This document shows, piece after piece, positions 1-7,916 of a DNA stretch of 64,000 bases. The position numbers and the translations under genes were made by a program. The notes below the pieces were generated by a model, which worked only from the letters and a program-made list of their open reading frames with translations, was not told the origin of the DNA and searched no databases. The first letter of the stretch is position 1. Every line of letters starts with the position of its first letter. Origin of the DNA: DLKC01 sp002478885 (lineage in GTDB: Bacteria > Bacteroidota > Bacteroidia > Chitinophagales > Chitinophagaceae); assembly GCA_046329585.1 (NCBI GenBank), contig JAXLUI010000002.1, positions 558,001-622,000 of the forward strand. Reading direction: 5' to 3'.

Positions 1-1
1 A

Positions 2-1408
2 AAAGCCATGATCAACCATGATTTATTTCCACTATTCTGCCTTTCTGCAGAACGAAATATGGGCAGCGGAAGGTTGATGGGCTTTATTGATAATGTTTGT
101 CCCAGCGCAAACGAAATGCCGCCTCAAACGACCAAGAGCGGAAACAAACTAGAATGCGATGCCAACGGCCCGGCATGCATTTTTATTTACAAAACAGTGA
201 GCGAACCACATGTTGGCGACCTTTCTTATTTCAAAGTCTTTTCGGGTACTATAAAAAGCGGTATGGAGCTCGAAAACGAAAGCACGGGCGTTGTTGAAAA
301 GATCAACCAGTTGTTTTTGGTTGAAGGCAACAAACGCATTCCAACAAACGAACTGGCAGCAGGCGATATAGGCGCAACGCTTAAACTTAGAAATACACAC
401 GTGAACAACACACTGCATATTAAAGGAAAAAACTACGAGTTAAATCCCATAGAATTTCCTGCACCTAATATGACGGTTGCAATTGAAACGGTAAAAAAAG
501 GTGAAGAAGAAAAGCTGTCGCTTGCGCTGCACCAGTTAAAAGAAGAAGACCCCACCATCATCATCGAGCATTCGCAGGAGCTAAAACAATTGTTGATTCA
601 TAGCCAGGGCGACATGCACCTGGCTGTAGCCAAATGGAAGATCGAACATATTCATAAGCTTGAAGTAAAATTCAGTAAGCCACGCATCCCTTACCGCGAA
701 ACCATTCGAAAAATGGCAGAATCAAGCTACAGGCATAAAAAGCAAAGCGGCGGCGCAGGACAATTCGGAGAAGTATTTATGCGCATTGAGCCCTGGTACG
801 ATGGCATGCCCGATCCAGCTGGCCTCAATGTTCGTGGACGTGACACTTACGACCTCGACTGGGGCGGAAAGCTTGTGTTTTATAACTGCATTGTTGGCGG
901 CGCCATCGATGCACGCTTTCTCCCGTCCATCATGAAAGGTGTAATGGAAAAAATGCAGAACGGTCCGCTTACCGGCAGCTACGTACGCGATGTAAGGGTT
1001 AGTGTTTACGATGGTAAAATGCACCCGGTCGACAGCAATGATATTTCCTTTAAAATTGCCGGATTGCAGGCCTTCAGGCAAGCTTTCCAGTTGGCCGATC
1101 CCCAGATATTGGAACCGATTTACCAGGTTGAAGTCTTATGTCCCGATGATATCACGGGTGCGGTAATGGGCGACCTTCAAACACGCAGGGCGATCGTTGA
1201 GGGTATCGAAGCCGAAGGGCATTTTCAAAAGGTGATCGCAAAAGTGCCGTTATCTGAAATGGAGGGTTATTCATCCTCTCTTCGCAGCATTACCCAAGGC
1301 CGGGCGAAATTCAAAAGCGCGTACTTTGAGTATGCACCCGTAAGCTTTGACCTTCAGAAAAAGCTCGCCGAAGAGTATGGTAAAACGGCAAAAGAAGAAT
1401 ACGTTTAG
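2..1408 (+). CDS. Elongation factor G paralogue (EF-G2/FusA2-like), 3' part
   Basis: The reading frame is open to the left edge, so this is the C-terminal two thirds of an EF-G-type translation factor; the first ATG at 8 is internal. The opening residues (NHDLFPLFCLSAERNMGSGR) match the end of an EF-G G domain. They are followed by domain II, domain III, domain IV with HKKQSGGAGQFGEV, and domain V (EPIYQVEVLCPDDITGAVMGDL). EF-G moves tRNA and mRNA on the ribosome in the cytoplasm. The domain IV loop reads HKKQSGGAGQFGEV rather than the usual RQSGGRGQYGHV of housekeeping FusA, which fits the second EF-G group of Bacteroidota. The GTP-binding motifs lie outside the window, so GTPase competence cannot be judged. 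A strong terminator follows. Confidence 0.9.
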   Translation, partial: KAMINHDLFPLFCLSAERNMGSGRLMGFIDNVCPSANEMPPQTTKSGNKLECDANGPACIFIYKTVSEPHVGDLSYFKVFSGTIKSGMELENESTGVVEKINQLFLVEGNKRIPTNELAAGDIGATLKLRNTHVNNTLHIKGKNYELNPIEFPAPNMTVAIETVKKGEEEKLSLALHQLKEEDPTIIIEHSQELKQLLIHSQGDMHLAVAKWKIEHIHKLEVKFSKPRIPYRETIRKMAESSYRHKKQSGGAGQFGEVFMRIEPWYDGMPDPAGLNVRGRDTYDLDWGGKLVFYNCIVGGAIDARFLPSIMKGVMEKMQNGPLTGSYVRDVRVSVYDGKMHPVDSNDISFKIAGLQAFRQAFQLADPQILEPIYQVEVLCPDDITGAVMGDLQTRRAIVEGIEAEGHFQKVIAKVPLSEMEGYSSSLRSITQGRAKFKSAYFEYAPVSFDLQKKLAEEYGKTAKEEYV

Positions 1409-1429
1409 TTATTAGCCCATTTATACACG

Positions 1430-1466
1430 AAAGAACAGGGAGGTTTGCCTCTTTGTTCTTTTTTTA
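1430..1466 (+). terminator. Rho-independent terminator after the EF-G gene
   Basis: The stem AAGAACA..GGAGG pairs with CCTC..TTGTTCTT across a TTTG loop and runs into a T tract. It starts 22 bases after the stop codon. Confidence 0.75.
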
Positions 1467-1470
1467 TGTA

Positions 1471-1637
1471 CCCAGCTTCAGCTAAGCATTATGCTTCTGT
1501 TGCGTCGCACTCTTGTGCTACCTGATCACGCGTCGGCATGGTTGACCAATTCCACTTTTGCATTCTGGCTGAACAGCGATCCAACTGCACAAGAGTGCGA
1601 CGCAACAAAGGTTGATGCATGCACTGCAGCCCGTGCC
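1471..1637. repeat. Paired intergenic inverted repeat, locus A
   Basis: Left core GTTGCGTCGCAC at 1499-1510 is followed by TCTTGTGC. The right core is its reverse complement at 1595-1606, preceded by GCACAAGA. Both arms carry the same T/A choice after CAC, so they match each other. The outer ends resemble the GCCGG-type ends seen at other loci. The element sits between two same-strand genes. Confidence 0.8.
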
Positions 1638-1682
1638 AAAATATTTACCGTTTCGTGTTTTACATTTACATAAATTCATTGC

Positions 1683-2738
1683 ATGAGATCGAGCGGATTT
1701 CTTTTGATTTGCCTGCTGTTTGTTTTTTCGTGCACCAGCCATAAGTCAACAAAAACAGAAGCAGTACCTATTGCGTCGGGTTACATGCCGTCACTGGCGA
1801 AAGATGCGAACAACAACATGCATCTGGTGTATGGGAATGGCGACAGTATTATGTACGTGGCATCTTTCGATGAGGGCCAGAACTTTGGCAATCCAGTGCT
1901 CATCGACACCCTTACGGATCTTGTCGATAATGCTACAAGAGGCCCGCAGATAGCTGTAACCAAAAACGGGCTTGCGGTAATCGCCGTAAACAAACAGGGA
2001 AACATTATCTCTTTTACGAAAAATGCACGGGGTAACTGGGCAAAGTCGATGAAAGTGAACGACGCAGACACCACCAACAAAGAAGGTTTTCTCGCATTGG
2101 GCAGCGATGGTGACAGCACGCTCTTTGCCGTATGGCCAGATCTAAGAAACGACAGTAAAAACAAAGTTTATGGTGCAAGATCTACAGATGCCGGAAAAAC
2201 ATGGAGCAGCAATGTGCTCGTTTACGCCTCTCCCTCGGGTAGCATTTGTGAATGCTGCAAGCAATCTGTTGTAATTGAAGACCGTGACGTGTATATTATG
2301 TTCCGAAACATTGTCGATGGGAACAGGGATATGTACCTGATTCAATCAAACGACGGAGGCTTAACATTTGGTGCCGCGCAAAAATGCGGTTCAGGAAACT
2401 GGCCACTTGACGGTTGCCCAATGGATGGCGGGGGAATAGTCGTTAACGCTGGCAACACTAAATGCACATGGAGAAGGCGTGACAGTATTTTTATTGCTGT
2501 GCCTGGTAACACCGAACAATTTATGAGCAGAGGAAAAAATGCCACCATTGCCGCCACGACTTCCAAAACTGCATTGGCATGGAATAAGGACGGCAGGATA
2601 TTTTACAAATTGGATAATGGACCTGAAAAGCCCGTAGGCAGAGGAAAATCCCAGGTATTACAAATGGTCGGCGATAAAAAAATCATATGTGTTTGGGATG
2701 ATAATGGAATAATCAGGTACAGTCTTTTTGACATTTGA
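1683..2738 (+). CDS. Sialidase-fold (BNR/Asp-box) lipoprotein
   Basis: This is a 351-residue predicted lipoprotein: signal peptide with lipobox VFSC at about residue 16. Asp-box-type turns are visible (STDAGKTW, SNDGGLTF), typical of six-bladed sialidase-like beta propellers. A cysteine cluster SICECCKQS near residue 190 and a later DGCPMDGGG are unusual and suggest disulfides or a metal or haem partner. I see no clear catalytic arginine triad, so neuraminidase activity is not supported. It lies downstream of an EF-G paralogue and upstream of a DUF3347 gene, which itself has a metal-site-like motif. It probably acts in the periplasm or at the outer membrane. The fold is fairly sure; the function is unknown. 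Confidence 0.72.
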   Translation: MRSSGFLLICLLFVFSCTSHKSTKTEAVPIASGYMPSLAKDANNNMHLVYGNGDSIMYVASFDEGQNFGNPVLIDTLTDLVDNATRGPQIAVTKNGLAVIAVNKQGNIISFTKNARGNWAKSMKVNDADTTNKEGFLALGSDGDSTLFAVWPDLRNDSKNKVYGARSTDAGKTWSSNVLVYASPSGSICECCKQSVVIEDRDVYIMFRNIVDGNRDMYLIQSNDGGLTFGAAQKCGSGNWPLDGCPMDGGGIVVNAGNTKCTWRRRDSIFIAVPGNTEQFMSRGKNATIAATTSKTALAWNKDGRIFYKLDNGPEKPVGRGKSQVLQMVGDKKIICVWDDNGIIRYSLFDI

Positions 2739-2801
2739 TTTACAGGACAACAAAAATATGTCCGGCATAATATTAGCTTTGTAAATTCTAAAATAACAGT
2801 C

Positions 2802-3293
2802 ATGAAAAAAATAGTCTCGATTTTAGTTTTGGTGTTGTCGTTAAACATAGCCGCATTTGCACAGGAAAAATCTAAGTTGTCGCCATTACTGGATAGCTAT
2901 ATCGGCATTAAAAATGCTTTGACTACGGACGATGCGGCGAAAGCAGGAACCAGCGCGGCAGATTATGTGAAGACATTAAATATGATCGATGTAAAAAAAC
3001 TTCCGGCAGCCGAACAAAAGGCATTTCAGCCGTTAAAAGATAAATTGCTTGCAGACGCCAATTTAATCGCTGTTGCGAAGGACATCAACAACCAGCGAGA
3101 TGCATTCGTGGGTTTTTCCGATAATATGATCGGCCTGGCAAAAGCTGCAAAGCTTGGCACTGGTGATGTGTTTATTGAATACTGTCCTATGAAAAAAGCG
3201 TCCTGGCTTAGCACTGAAAAAGCCATCAAAAATCCATATTACGGCAGCGAAATGCTTGAATGCGGAAATGTAAAGGAAACAATCAAGCCATAG
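2802..3293 (+). CDS. DUF3347 exported protein
   Basis: This 163-residue protein has a clean signal peptide (MKKIVSILVLVLSLNIAAFA, cut before QEK). The body fits DUF3347: LLDSYIGIKNALTTDDAAKA near the N terminus, and a C-terminal CPMK....W.S....NPYYGSEMLECG pattern. DUF3347 often accompanies heavy-metal efflux and copper-handling proteins in Bacteroidota. The Cys-Pro-Met, Met and Cys residues could form a metal site, but that is inference. A second DUF3347 gene occurs near 37 kb. The gene follows the sialidase-like gene by 63 bases and may be co-transcribed with it. Confidence 0.8.
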   Translation: MKKIVSILVLVLSLNIAAFAQEKSKLSPLLDSYIGIKNALTTDDAAKAGTSAADYVKTLNMIDVKKLPAAEQKAFQPLKDKLLADANLIAVAKDINNQRDAFVGFSDNMIGLAKAAKLGTGDVFIEYCPMKKASWLSTEKAIKNPYYGSEMLECGNVKETIKP

Positions 3294-3307
3294 GCGAATA
3301 GCGGCTT

Positions 3308-3332
3308 GCAGCACAAATGTGCGACGCAAGAA
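3308..3332. repeat. Single right-type intergenic repeat unit, locus B
   Basis: The core GTGCGACGCAAG lies at 3319-3330, preceded by GCACAAAT. No left partner is found upstream. The next unit (locus C) is left-type and lies beyond the small ORF at 3487, so this gene is bracketed by outward-facing units. Confidence 0.65.
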
Positions 3333-3486
3333 AAGCTGAATGAAGATGAAAAATCTGGCCCAGAATGATAAATGAATCGCGTTGTTAAATATTACAACTT
3401 GCCGAAAAAAACGAGGATAAATTTTTTTTTGCTGCGAAAATTTTTAATTTGTTGATCGATCGGTTAACCACGAAAATCTTGCTCTT

Positions 3487-3669
3487 ATGGAAACACTCAA
3501 TTACGCCTTCACTTTTATCATCGGTATTTTTGCCGGCATTGTATTCATGTACTTCCTGGAGTTAAAAAATTACCGGAAGAAATCGAATAGACCAGGTACG
3601 AAATACGTAGAGCCAGCCGCAAAACAGGGAGGCCCTTTTAAAGAATTTTTTCGCCTGCACAGGAATTAA
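3487..3669 (+). CDS. Small single-pass membrane protein
   Basis: I do not recognise this 60-residue ORF. Residues 5-26 form one hydrophobic helix (YAFTFIIGIFAGIVFMYFLE), followed by a basic, proline-containing tail (YRKKSNRPGTKY). The layout is that of a small inner-membrane protein with a cytoplasmic tail. It stands alone between two repeat units (loci B and C). The ATG and an intact hydrophobic segment are the only support; no homologue comes to mind. Confidence 0.5.
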   Translation: METLNYAFTFIIGIFAGIVFMYFLELKNYRKKSNRPGTKYVEPAAKQGGPFKEFFRLHRN

Positions 3670-3789
3670 AAAGGAGCCTATAATTTTTGCAGCAACGGTC
3701 AACACATTCAAGTAAGCATATCTTTTGACATAGCAAAGCAACCCATCGGTCAGCATCTCTTGTTCATTGCAAATAAAAATTTATTTGAT

Positions 3790-3838
3790 GCCGGCTGTAT
3801 TGCTGCTATGAAGCTTTACTTGCGTCGCACTCTTGTAC
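3790..3838. repeat. Single left-type intergenic repeat unit, locus C
   Basis: The unit starts with GCCGGCTG at 3790. The core CTTGCGTCGCAC lies at 3819-3830 and is followed by TCTTGTAC. No right partner is found before the ORF at 3990. The rest of the 319-base gap between 3670 and 3989 is AT-rich with nothing else I can identify. Confidence 0.7.
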
Positions 3839-3989
3839 AACATAACCCTTCCAATCCGCCATAATATTCATAAGATTATAATAGCAATAAAAAAACCTTA
3901 GAAAAAATTGCTGTGTGATTATTTTCTCTATTTTCGTCGGCCTTTTTTAAAAAGGGATAAAACGATTCTGTCATTTAAAAGCAACAATC

Positions 3990-4214
3990 ATGTACTCCGG
4001 AGATGCAACAACATCGCTCATCGTTGTAGGTGACCAGATATTCGAAGTACTTACGACTAACCAAATGGAACAGCCATATTACACTGTTAATGGTTACAAA
4101 AACTTTTCATTTATTATGTCGGTGGATGAAGATGGTGACTGGTTCAGTCATTCCATTGTTGACCAGCAGATCATCAACAGTCTTGGTGCTGTAATCGAAG
4201 TACTCAATCTCTAG
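3990..4214 (+). CDS. Hypothetical protein, 74 residues
   Basis: This is a small soluble protein of unknown family. It has no signal peptide or membrane helix and is acidic (VDEDGDWFSHSIVD). It is followed 76 bases later by a convincing terminator, which favours a real transcription unit. The neighbour on the other strand is a COG0523 GTPase, transcribed convergently. No function can be assigned. Confidence 0.5.
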   Translation: MYSGDATTSLIVVGDQIFEVLTTNQMEQPYYTVNGYKNFSFIMSVDEDGDWFSHSIVDQQIINSLGAVIEVLNL

Positions 4215-4290
4215 GCCTTAAACGAATGCTTGCCAAAAACACTTTGAAAAGATCAAAGTGAAAAATTTTACCAATGCCATGGTAAAAATA

Positions 4291-4317
4291 GCCGGGTGTT
4301 AATTTGCCCGGCTTTTG
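4291..4317 (+). terminator. Rho-independent terminator
   Basis: The stem GCCGGG pairs with CCCGGC across a 10-base loop and is followed by TTTTG. It ends the transcript of the small ORF at 3990-4214 and lies between convergent genes. Confidence 0.65.
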
Positions 4318-4381
4318 CTTTTACAATTTTTGGCATAACGTTTTCATGAGCTGCTTTTTTATCACATCGATTCTGCAGCCG

Positions 4382-5458
4382 TTATACTATTCTATGCAAA
4401 GGTTTTGGATAACCAGGTGTAAAGGCGGCAGACTCGTGAACAACAATTCTGCATCCCGTACTTGTCATACTTTCTTCTATCGATGTTCTTAAAATTTCCA
4501 GGAGCGTTGATGGGTCGGTTTGCACCCTCGCATTAATGAGCATCTCAATGTGTTTCGCATCACTTAGTTCAGGATAGCCTCTTTTTTGTTTGGCTTTAGT
4601 AGTTGTAAAACTCAACTTGGCCGTATGTTTTCCATCATCAAATAAAAATTTAAGGTGCCCGATCGTTAACCGGGCTGACCGCAAGTTGTGATCCATGCTT
4701 TCGGCAAGTGCAAGTGCGATTTTTATGGCGAGCATTTTTGTTGAATGAACAGATATTTTCATATCAAGCCAGGCAAGCATAGCCTCCCCTGTTGCGTAAA
4801 GATCATAATCAATATCAAGCGATCTTCTTTGCAGGTAAAATGAAAACTGATTCATAAATTCAAGCCATTCCGTAATATGATGCCTGTTATATGCATTCTG
4901 GCAATGAATGGCTTTGCCGGGATAATCAGATTGTAAAATATGTTTAACTTTTTCAAGATCACTGTCGTTTAAAAGATCACATTTATTCAACACGATCATG
5001 TCAGCTTCTTCCAGTTGTTTCCTGAATAAATACTGAACAGATTCATCAATAAAAGCACTTGTACCACTTATCAAGGAATACAGCAACCAGGCATCTGCAA
5101 AGCTGCACAGCATGATGCGAAAATCGTGATACCGCCGTTGCAATGGCTTAACAACCGTCGCAACTAAATCAGTGCACGAGCCCACGGTTTCGGCGAAGAT
5201 TATTTCAGGCTTTGCACTGTCTGCAAGACTGTCTATAGTTTGCGCCAGTTCGTCAAACCGGCAGCAAAAACAACCTTCAGCAACTTCTCCCACCGGCAAT
5301 CGAAGGCCTTTCAAATAAGCGCTGTCAACCTGATTTAGTCCCTGGTCATTGGTTATAACAGCAACTCTTGTATCGGAAGATATGAGCTGCCTGCATGCCT
5401 GCGCAATAGAAGTTGTTTTACCGCTTCCAAGAAATCCACTGATAAGAAAGAGTCGCAT
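4382..5458 (-). CDS. COG0523 (CobW/YjiA-type) GTPase, putative metallochaperone
   Basis: The start chosen at 5458 gives MRLFLISGFLGSGKTT, placing the Walker A motif at the usual N-terminal position; a longer frame to 5500 adds 14 unlikely residues. The signature CFCC (C63, C65, C66) and the NKCD G4 motif (VLNKCDLL) identify the G3E/COG0523 family, which uses GTP to deliver or insert metals such as zinc, cobalt or nickel. A divergent C-terminal domain follows, as in other family members. The length (358 residues) is normal. It sits back to back with a tonB gene, so a link to metal uptake is possible but not shown. Confidence 0.85.
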   Translation of the reverse strand: MRLFLISGFLGSGKTTSIAQACRQLISSDTRVAVITNDQGLNQVDSAYLKGLRLPVGEVAEGCFCCRFDELAQTIDSLADSAKPEIIFAETVGSCTDLVATVVKPLQRRYHDFRIMLCSFADAWLLYSLISGTSAFIDESVQYLFRKQLEEADMIVLNKCDLLNDSDLEKVKHILQSDYPGKAIHCQNAYNRHHITEWLEFMNQFSFYLQRRSLDIDYDLYATGEAMLAWLDMKISVHSTKMLAIKIALALAESMDHNLRSARLTIGHLKFLFDDGKHTAKLSFTTTKAKQKRGYPELSDAKHIEMLINARVQTDPSTLLEILRTSIEESMTSTGCRIVVHESAAFTPGYPKPLHRIV

Positions 5459-5619
5459 ACTAAGTTTTTGCTGTACAAGAATACGAATATTAAAAATCAT
5501 GCGAATCCATTGTTGATTTAAGCGTGGCAGCAGGATTAAACTGAAAAAATTATCAAAAAAAAAACAAAACCTCTTATGGATTTTTTTGCATATAAACCTC
5601 TCAATAGAAACAAATTTTT

Positions 5620-6441
5620 ATGGAAGCAAAAGAAATTCTACATGCCGATGTGCTGGACATTCTTTTCGACGGAAGGAATAAAGCATACGGCGCTTATGCG
5701 CTTCGCCGCACATACAACCGGCGCCTTTATTACGGCCTAGCAGGGTCAGCACTGGTTTGCCTGATGTTTATTGTAGCGAATATTTTCGCAAGCACTAAAA
5801 AAACAGGTAACCAGTTAATGTATGTCTCAGACCCGTTTATCTTGCAAAACGTTTATGAGAAAAAAGCTGAGGTATTAAAACCACCACCACCAAAAGTGGA
5901 AAAGCCCCCGGTTGCGATGGCCAAGGTAACAGTACCCAACATTGTTCCCGACAACATGGCTGATAAAAATGACGAGGTTATTCCTGCAGACGATCTTGAA
6001 AATATTAAGATCGGACCCGAAAACCGAACAGGAACTCAGAACGATTTTGTGGATCCGCCACTCGCGGAAAGTACAGGCCAGAGCCAGTTGCCCATTAAAC
6101 AGGAAGCTGAACCAGATGGGCTCGTCATCATACAGATGGAAGCTCAGTTTCCCGGAGGTGCCGCCGCCTGGTCACGGTTTTTGGAGCAAAACCTCAACTC
6201 AGCAATTCCGGTCGACAATGCAGCCCCACCAGGCAGGTATACTGTTGTTGTTTCTTTTGTTGTTGATAAAGACGGAACCATTTCAGAAGTTACTGCACTT
6301 AACGATCCCGGCTTTGGCACAGCTGAAGAAGCCATAAGGGTTATTAAAAAAAGCAGGCAATGGACACCTGCTTTACAAAACGGAAGAAATGTTACCTATC
6401 GACAAAAACAAGCGATAACATTTGAAGTATCTGAAAGCTAA
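5620..6441 (+). CDS. TonB-family energy transducer
   Basis: This 273-residue protein has the Bacteroidota TonB layout. A short cytoplasmic N terminus with DILFDGRNKAYGAYALRR is followed by one membrane helix at about residues 39-58, a proline-rich linker (KPPPPKVEKPP at about residues 88-98), an acidic spacer, and a C-terminal TonB domain with FVVDKDGTISEV and QWTPALQNGRNV. TonB transmits proton-motive force from ExbBD to outer-membrane receptors, two of which are encoded at 34.5 and 50.3 kb. It is divergent from the COG0523 GTPase (161-base gap) and ends at a terminator. Confidence 0.88.
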   Translation: MEAKEILHADVLDILFDGRNKAYGAYALRRTYNRRLYYGLAGSALVCLMFIVANIFASTKKTGNQLMYVSDPFILQNVYEKKAEVLKPPPPKVEKPPVAMAKVTVPNIVPDNMADKNDEVIPADDLENIKIGPENRTGTQNDFVDPPLAESTGQSQLPIKQEAEPDGLVIIQMEAQFPGGAAAWSRFLEQNLNSAIPVDNAAPPGRYTVVVSFVVDKDGTISEVTALNDPGFGTAEEAIRVIKKSRQWTPALQNGRNVTYRQKQAITFEVSES

Positions 6442-6468
6442 AAAGACCTGCTATTAACTGAAGGCATT

Positions 6469-6492
6469 GCCTGCTATAAACAGCAGGCTTTT
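6469..6492 (+). terminator. Rho-independent terminator after tonB-family gene
   Basis: GCCTGCT and AGCAGGC pair across ATAAAC, followed by TTTTGCT. It lies 28 bases after the stop codon. Confidence 0.65.
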
Positions 6493-6511
6493 GCTGCGTA
6501 GAGAACAAAGC

Positions 6512-6531
6512 GTACAAGTGAGTGACACAAC
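6512..6531. repeat. Single right-type repeat unit, second sequence class, locus D
   Basis: GTACAAGTGAGTGACACAAC is the class 2 version of the intergenic repeat. It has no left partner nearby. With locus E it brackets the GH43 gene. Confidence 0.75.
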
Positions 6532-6619
6532 GAAGCTCCATTGAAATACCGTAGCCAAAACACCATAAAATTAAATGTATAAGCTTTTATACAAATAGGA
6601 GACTTGTTTAAGACTGCAC

Positions 6620-7714
6620 TTATTTAAACGGATTAATAGCCTGTATACTTCCATCATCGTTATACTTTAACTCTGTAACCTTCACATTGCGTAAGTGTGT
6701 TTTGCCACTCAGCTGTGTATCGTGGTAAAACAGCCACCATTTACCATTTGCTTCTACAATAGACTCATGGCTGGTCCAACCATCCACTGGGCTAAGGATA
6801 ACTCCCTGGTACGTGAACGGCCCGTTTGGACTAGTGCCCGTGGCATAGCATATATTGTGTGTATCGCCGGTTGAATAGGAAAAATAATAGGTGCCTTTGT
6901 ATTTATGCATCCAGGCAGCCTCAAAAAATCTTTTGTCGTTATTTCCTTCTTTAAACGGTTTACCATCTTTATCAAGTATTTGCACCTCCTTCACGTCACC
7001 TTCGAAATGCTTCATGTCTTTGCTAAGCTTTGCAATTCGGGGCAGGATTGCTAGTTCATCGGCCTGGCGCAGTTTTGCGGCAGAGTCGTATTTATTGTTA
7101 TTCCAGCGCTGCAATTGCCCGCCCCAAATGCCACCAAAATACATGTAATAGTTTCCATCATCGTCTTTGAATACGCATGGATCGATACTGTAGCTTCCTT
7201 TAATCGGTTCCTTTTCTGCAACAAAAGGGCCTTCAGGCTTACTGCTTGTGGCAACGCCGATTTGAAAAACATCCTGTTTATTTTTTACAGGAAAATACAG
7301 ATAGTAAGTGCCATTGGCATACGCAGCGTCTGGCGCCCATAATTGGCGGCCGGCCCAAGGGATGTCTTTTATATGCAGTGCTACACCATTGTCGGTTACA
7401 GGCGCACCAACAGAATCCATGGAAAGCACGTGATAATCCATCATATTGAAATGATCACCATTGTCATTCTCCGGCGAACCCGTTGCAGTGTCGTGCGAAG
7501 GGTATACATAAATACGGCCGTTAAATACATGCGCCGATGGGTCTGCAGTGTAAATAGCAGACACAAGCGGCGCCGAGAGGTAAGCCTTCTTTGCCGGGGC
7601 AGCTTTATCTCCTGCGGTATCTTTTAAAGCGGCAGTATTTTCTGTTGCATTGTTGCAGGCTGCAATCAAAATGGTAACAGTAATCGAAAGGATTGTGGAA
7701 TTCACTCTTTGCAT
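6620..7714 (-). CDS. GH43-family glycoside hydrolase, lipoprotein
   Basis: This is a 364-residue exported lipoprotein (lipobox LIAAC, Cys20). It shows the five-bladed GH43 propeller pattern: the catalytic-base Asp in YTADPSAHVF (D58), the second Asp in SIDPCVF, and the acid Glu in FFEAAWMHKYKGTYYF. GH43 enzymes cleave arabinose or xylose links in plant polysaccharides such as xylan and arabinan. Blade-type repeats (TYYLYF, NYYMYFGG, TYYFSYSTG) are clear. Exact specificity (beta-xylosidase, arabinofuranosidase or other) cannot be told by eye. No SusCD pair or other glycosidase is adjacent, so it is not in an obvious utilisation locus. Repeat units of the second class lie on both sides. Confidence 0.88.
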   Translation of the reverse strand: MQRVNSTILSITVTILIAACNNATENTAALKDTAGDKAAPAKKAYLSAPLVSAIYTADPSAHVFNGRIYVYPSHDTATGSPENDNGDHFNMMDYHVLSMDSVGAPVTDNGVALHIKDIPWAGRQLWAPDAAYANGTYYLYFPVKNKQDVFQIGVATSSKPEGPFVAEKEPIKGSYSIDPCVFKDDDGNYYMYFGGIWGGQLQRWNNNKYDSAAKLRQADELAILPRIAKLSKDMKHFEGDVKEVQILDKDGKPFKEGNNDKRFFEAAWMHKYKGTYYFSYSTGDTHNICYATGTSPNGPFTYQGVILSPVDGWTSHESIVEANGKWWLFYHDTQLSGKTHLRNVKVTELKYNDDGSIQAINPFK

Positions 7715-7773
7715 GGTATGTGGTATTGTGGTATGCTTTTAGGGACGGGTTTTTTGCTGTACTCTCAGCTGTT

Positions 7774-7793
7774 GTTGTGTCACTCACTTGTAC
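7774..7793. repeat. Single left-type repeat unit, second sequence class, locus E
   Basis: GTTGTGTCACTCACTTGTAC is the exact reverse complement of the unit at locus D. It lies 60 bases upstream of the GH43 start codon. Together D and E form an inverted pair around one gene instead of around a short interior. Confidence 0.75.
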
Positions 7794-7916
7794 GCCCGCA
7801 TCTTAATGCAACAATAAGAAGTATTATTTAAAAAAATACCAAAATACTTCTCTGCGAAAACACCGGATAATCTAGCCAGCATTCACCTATTTACAAAATA
7901 CTGGGTCAACAATTCA

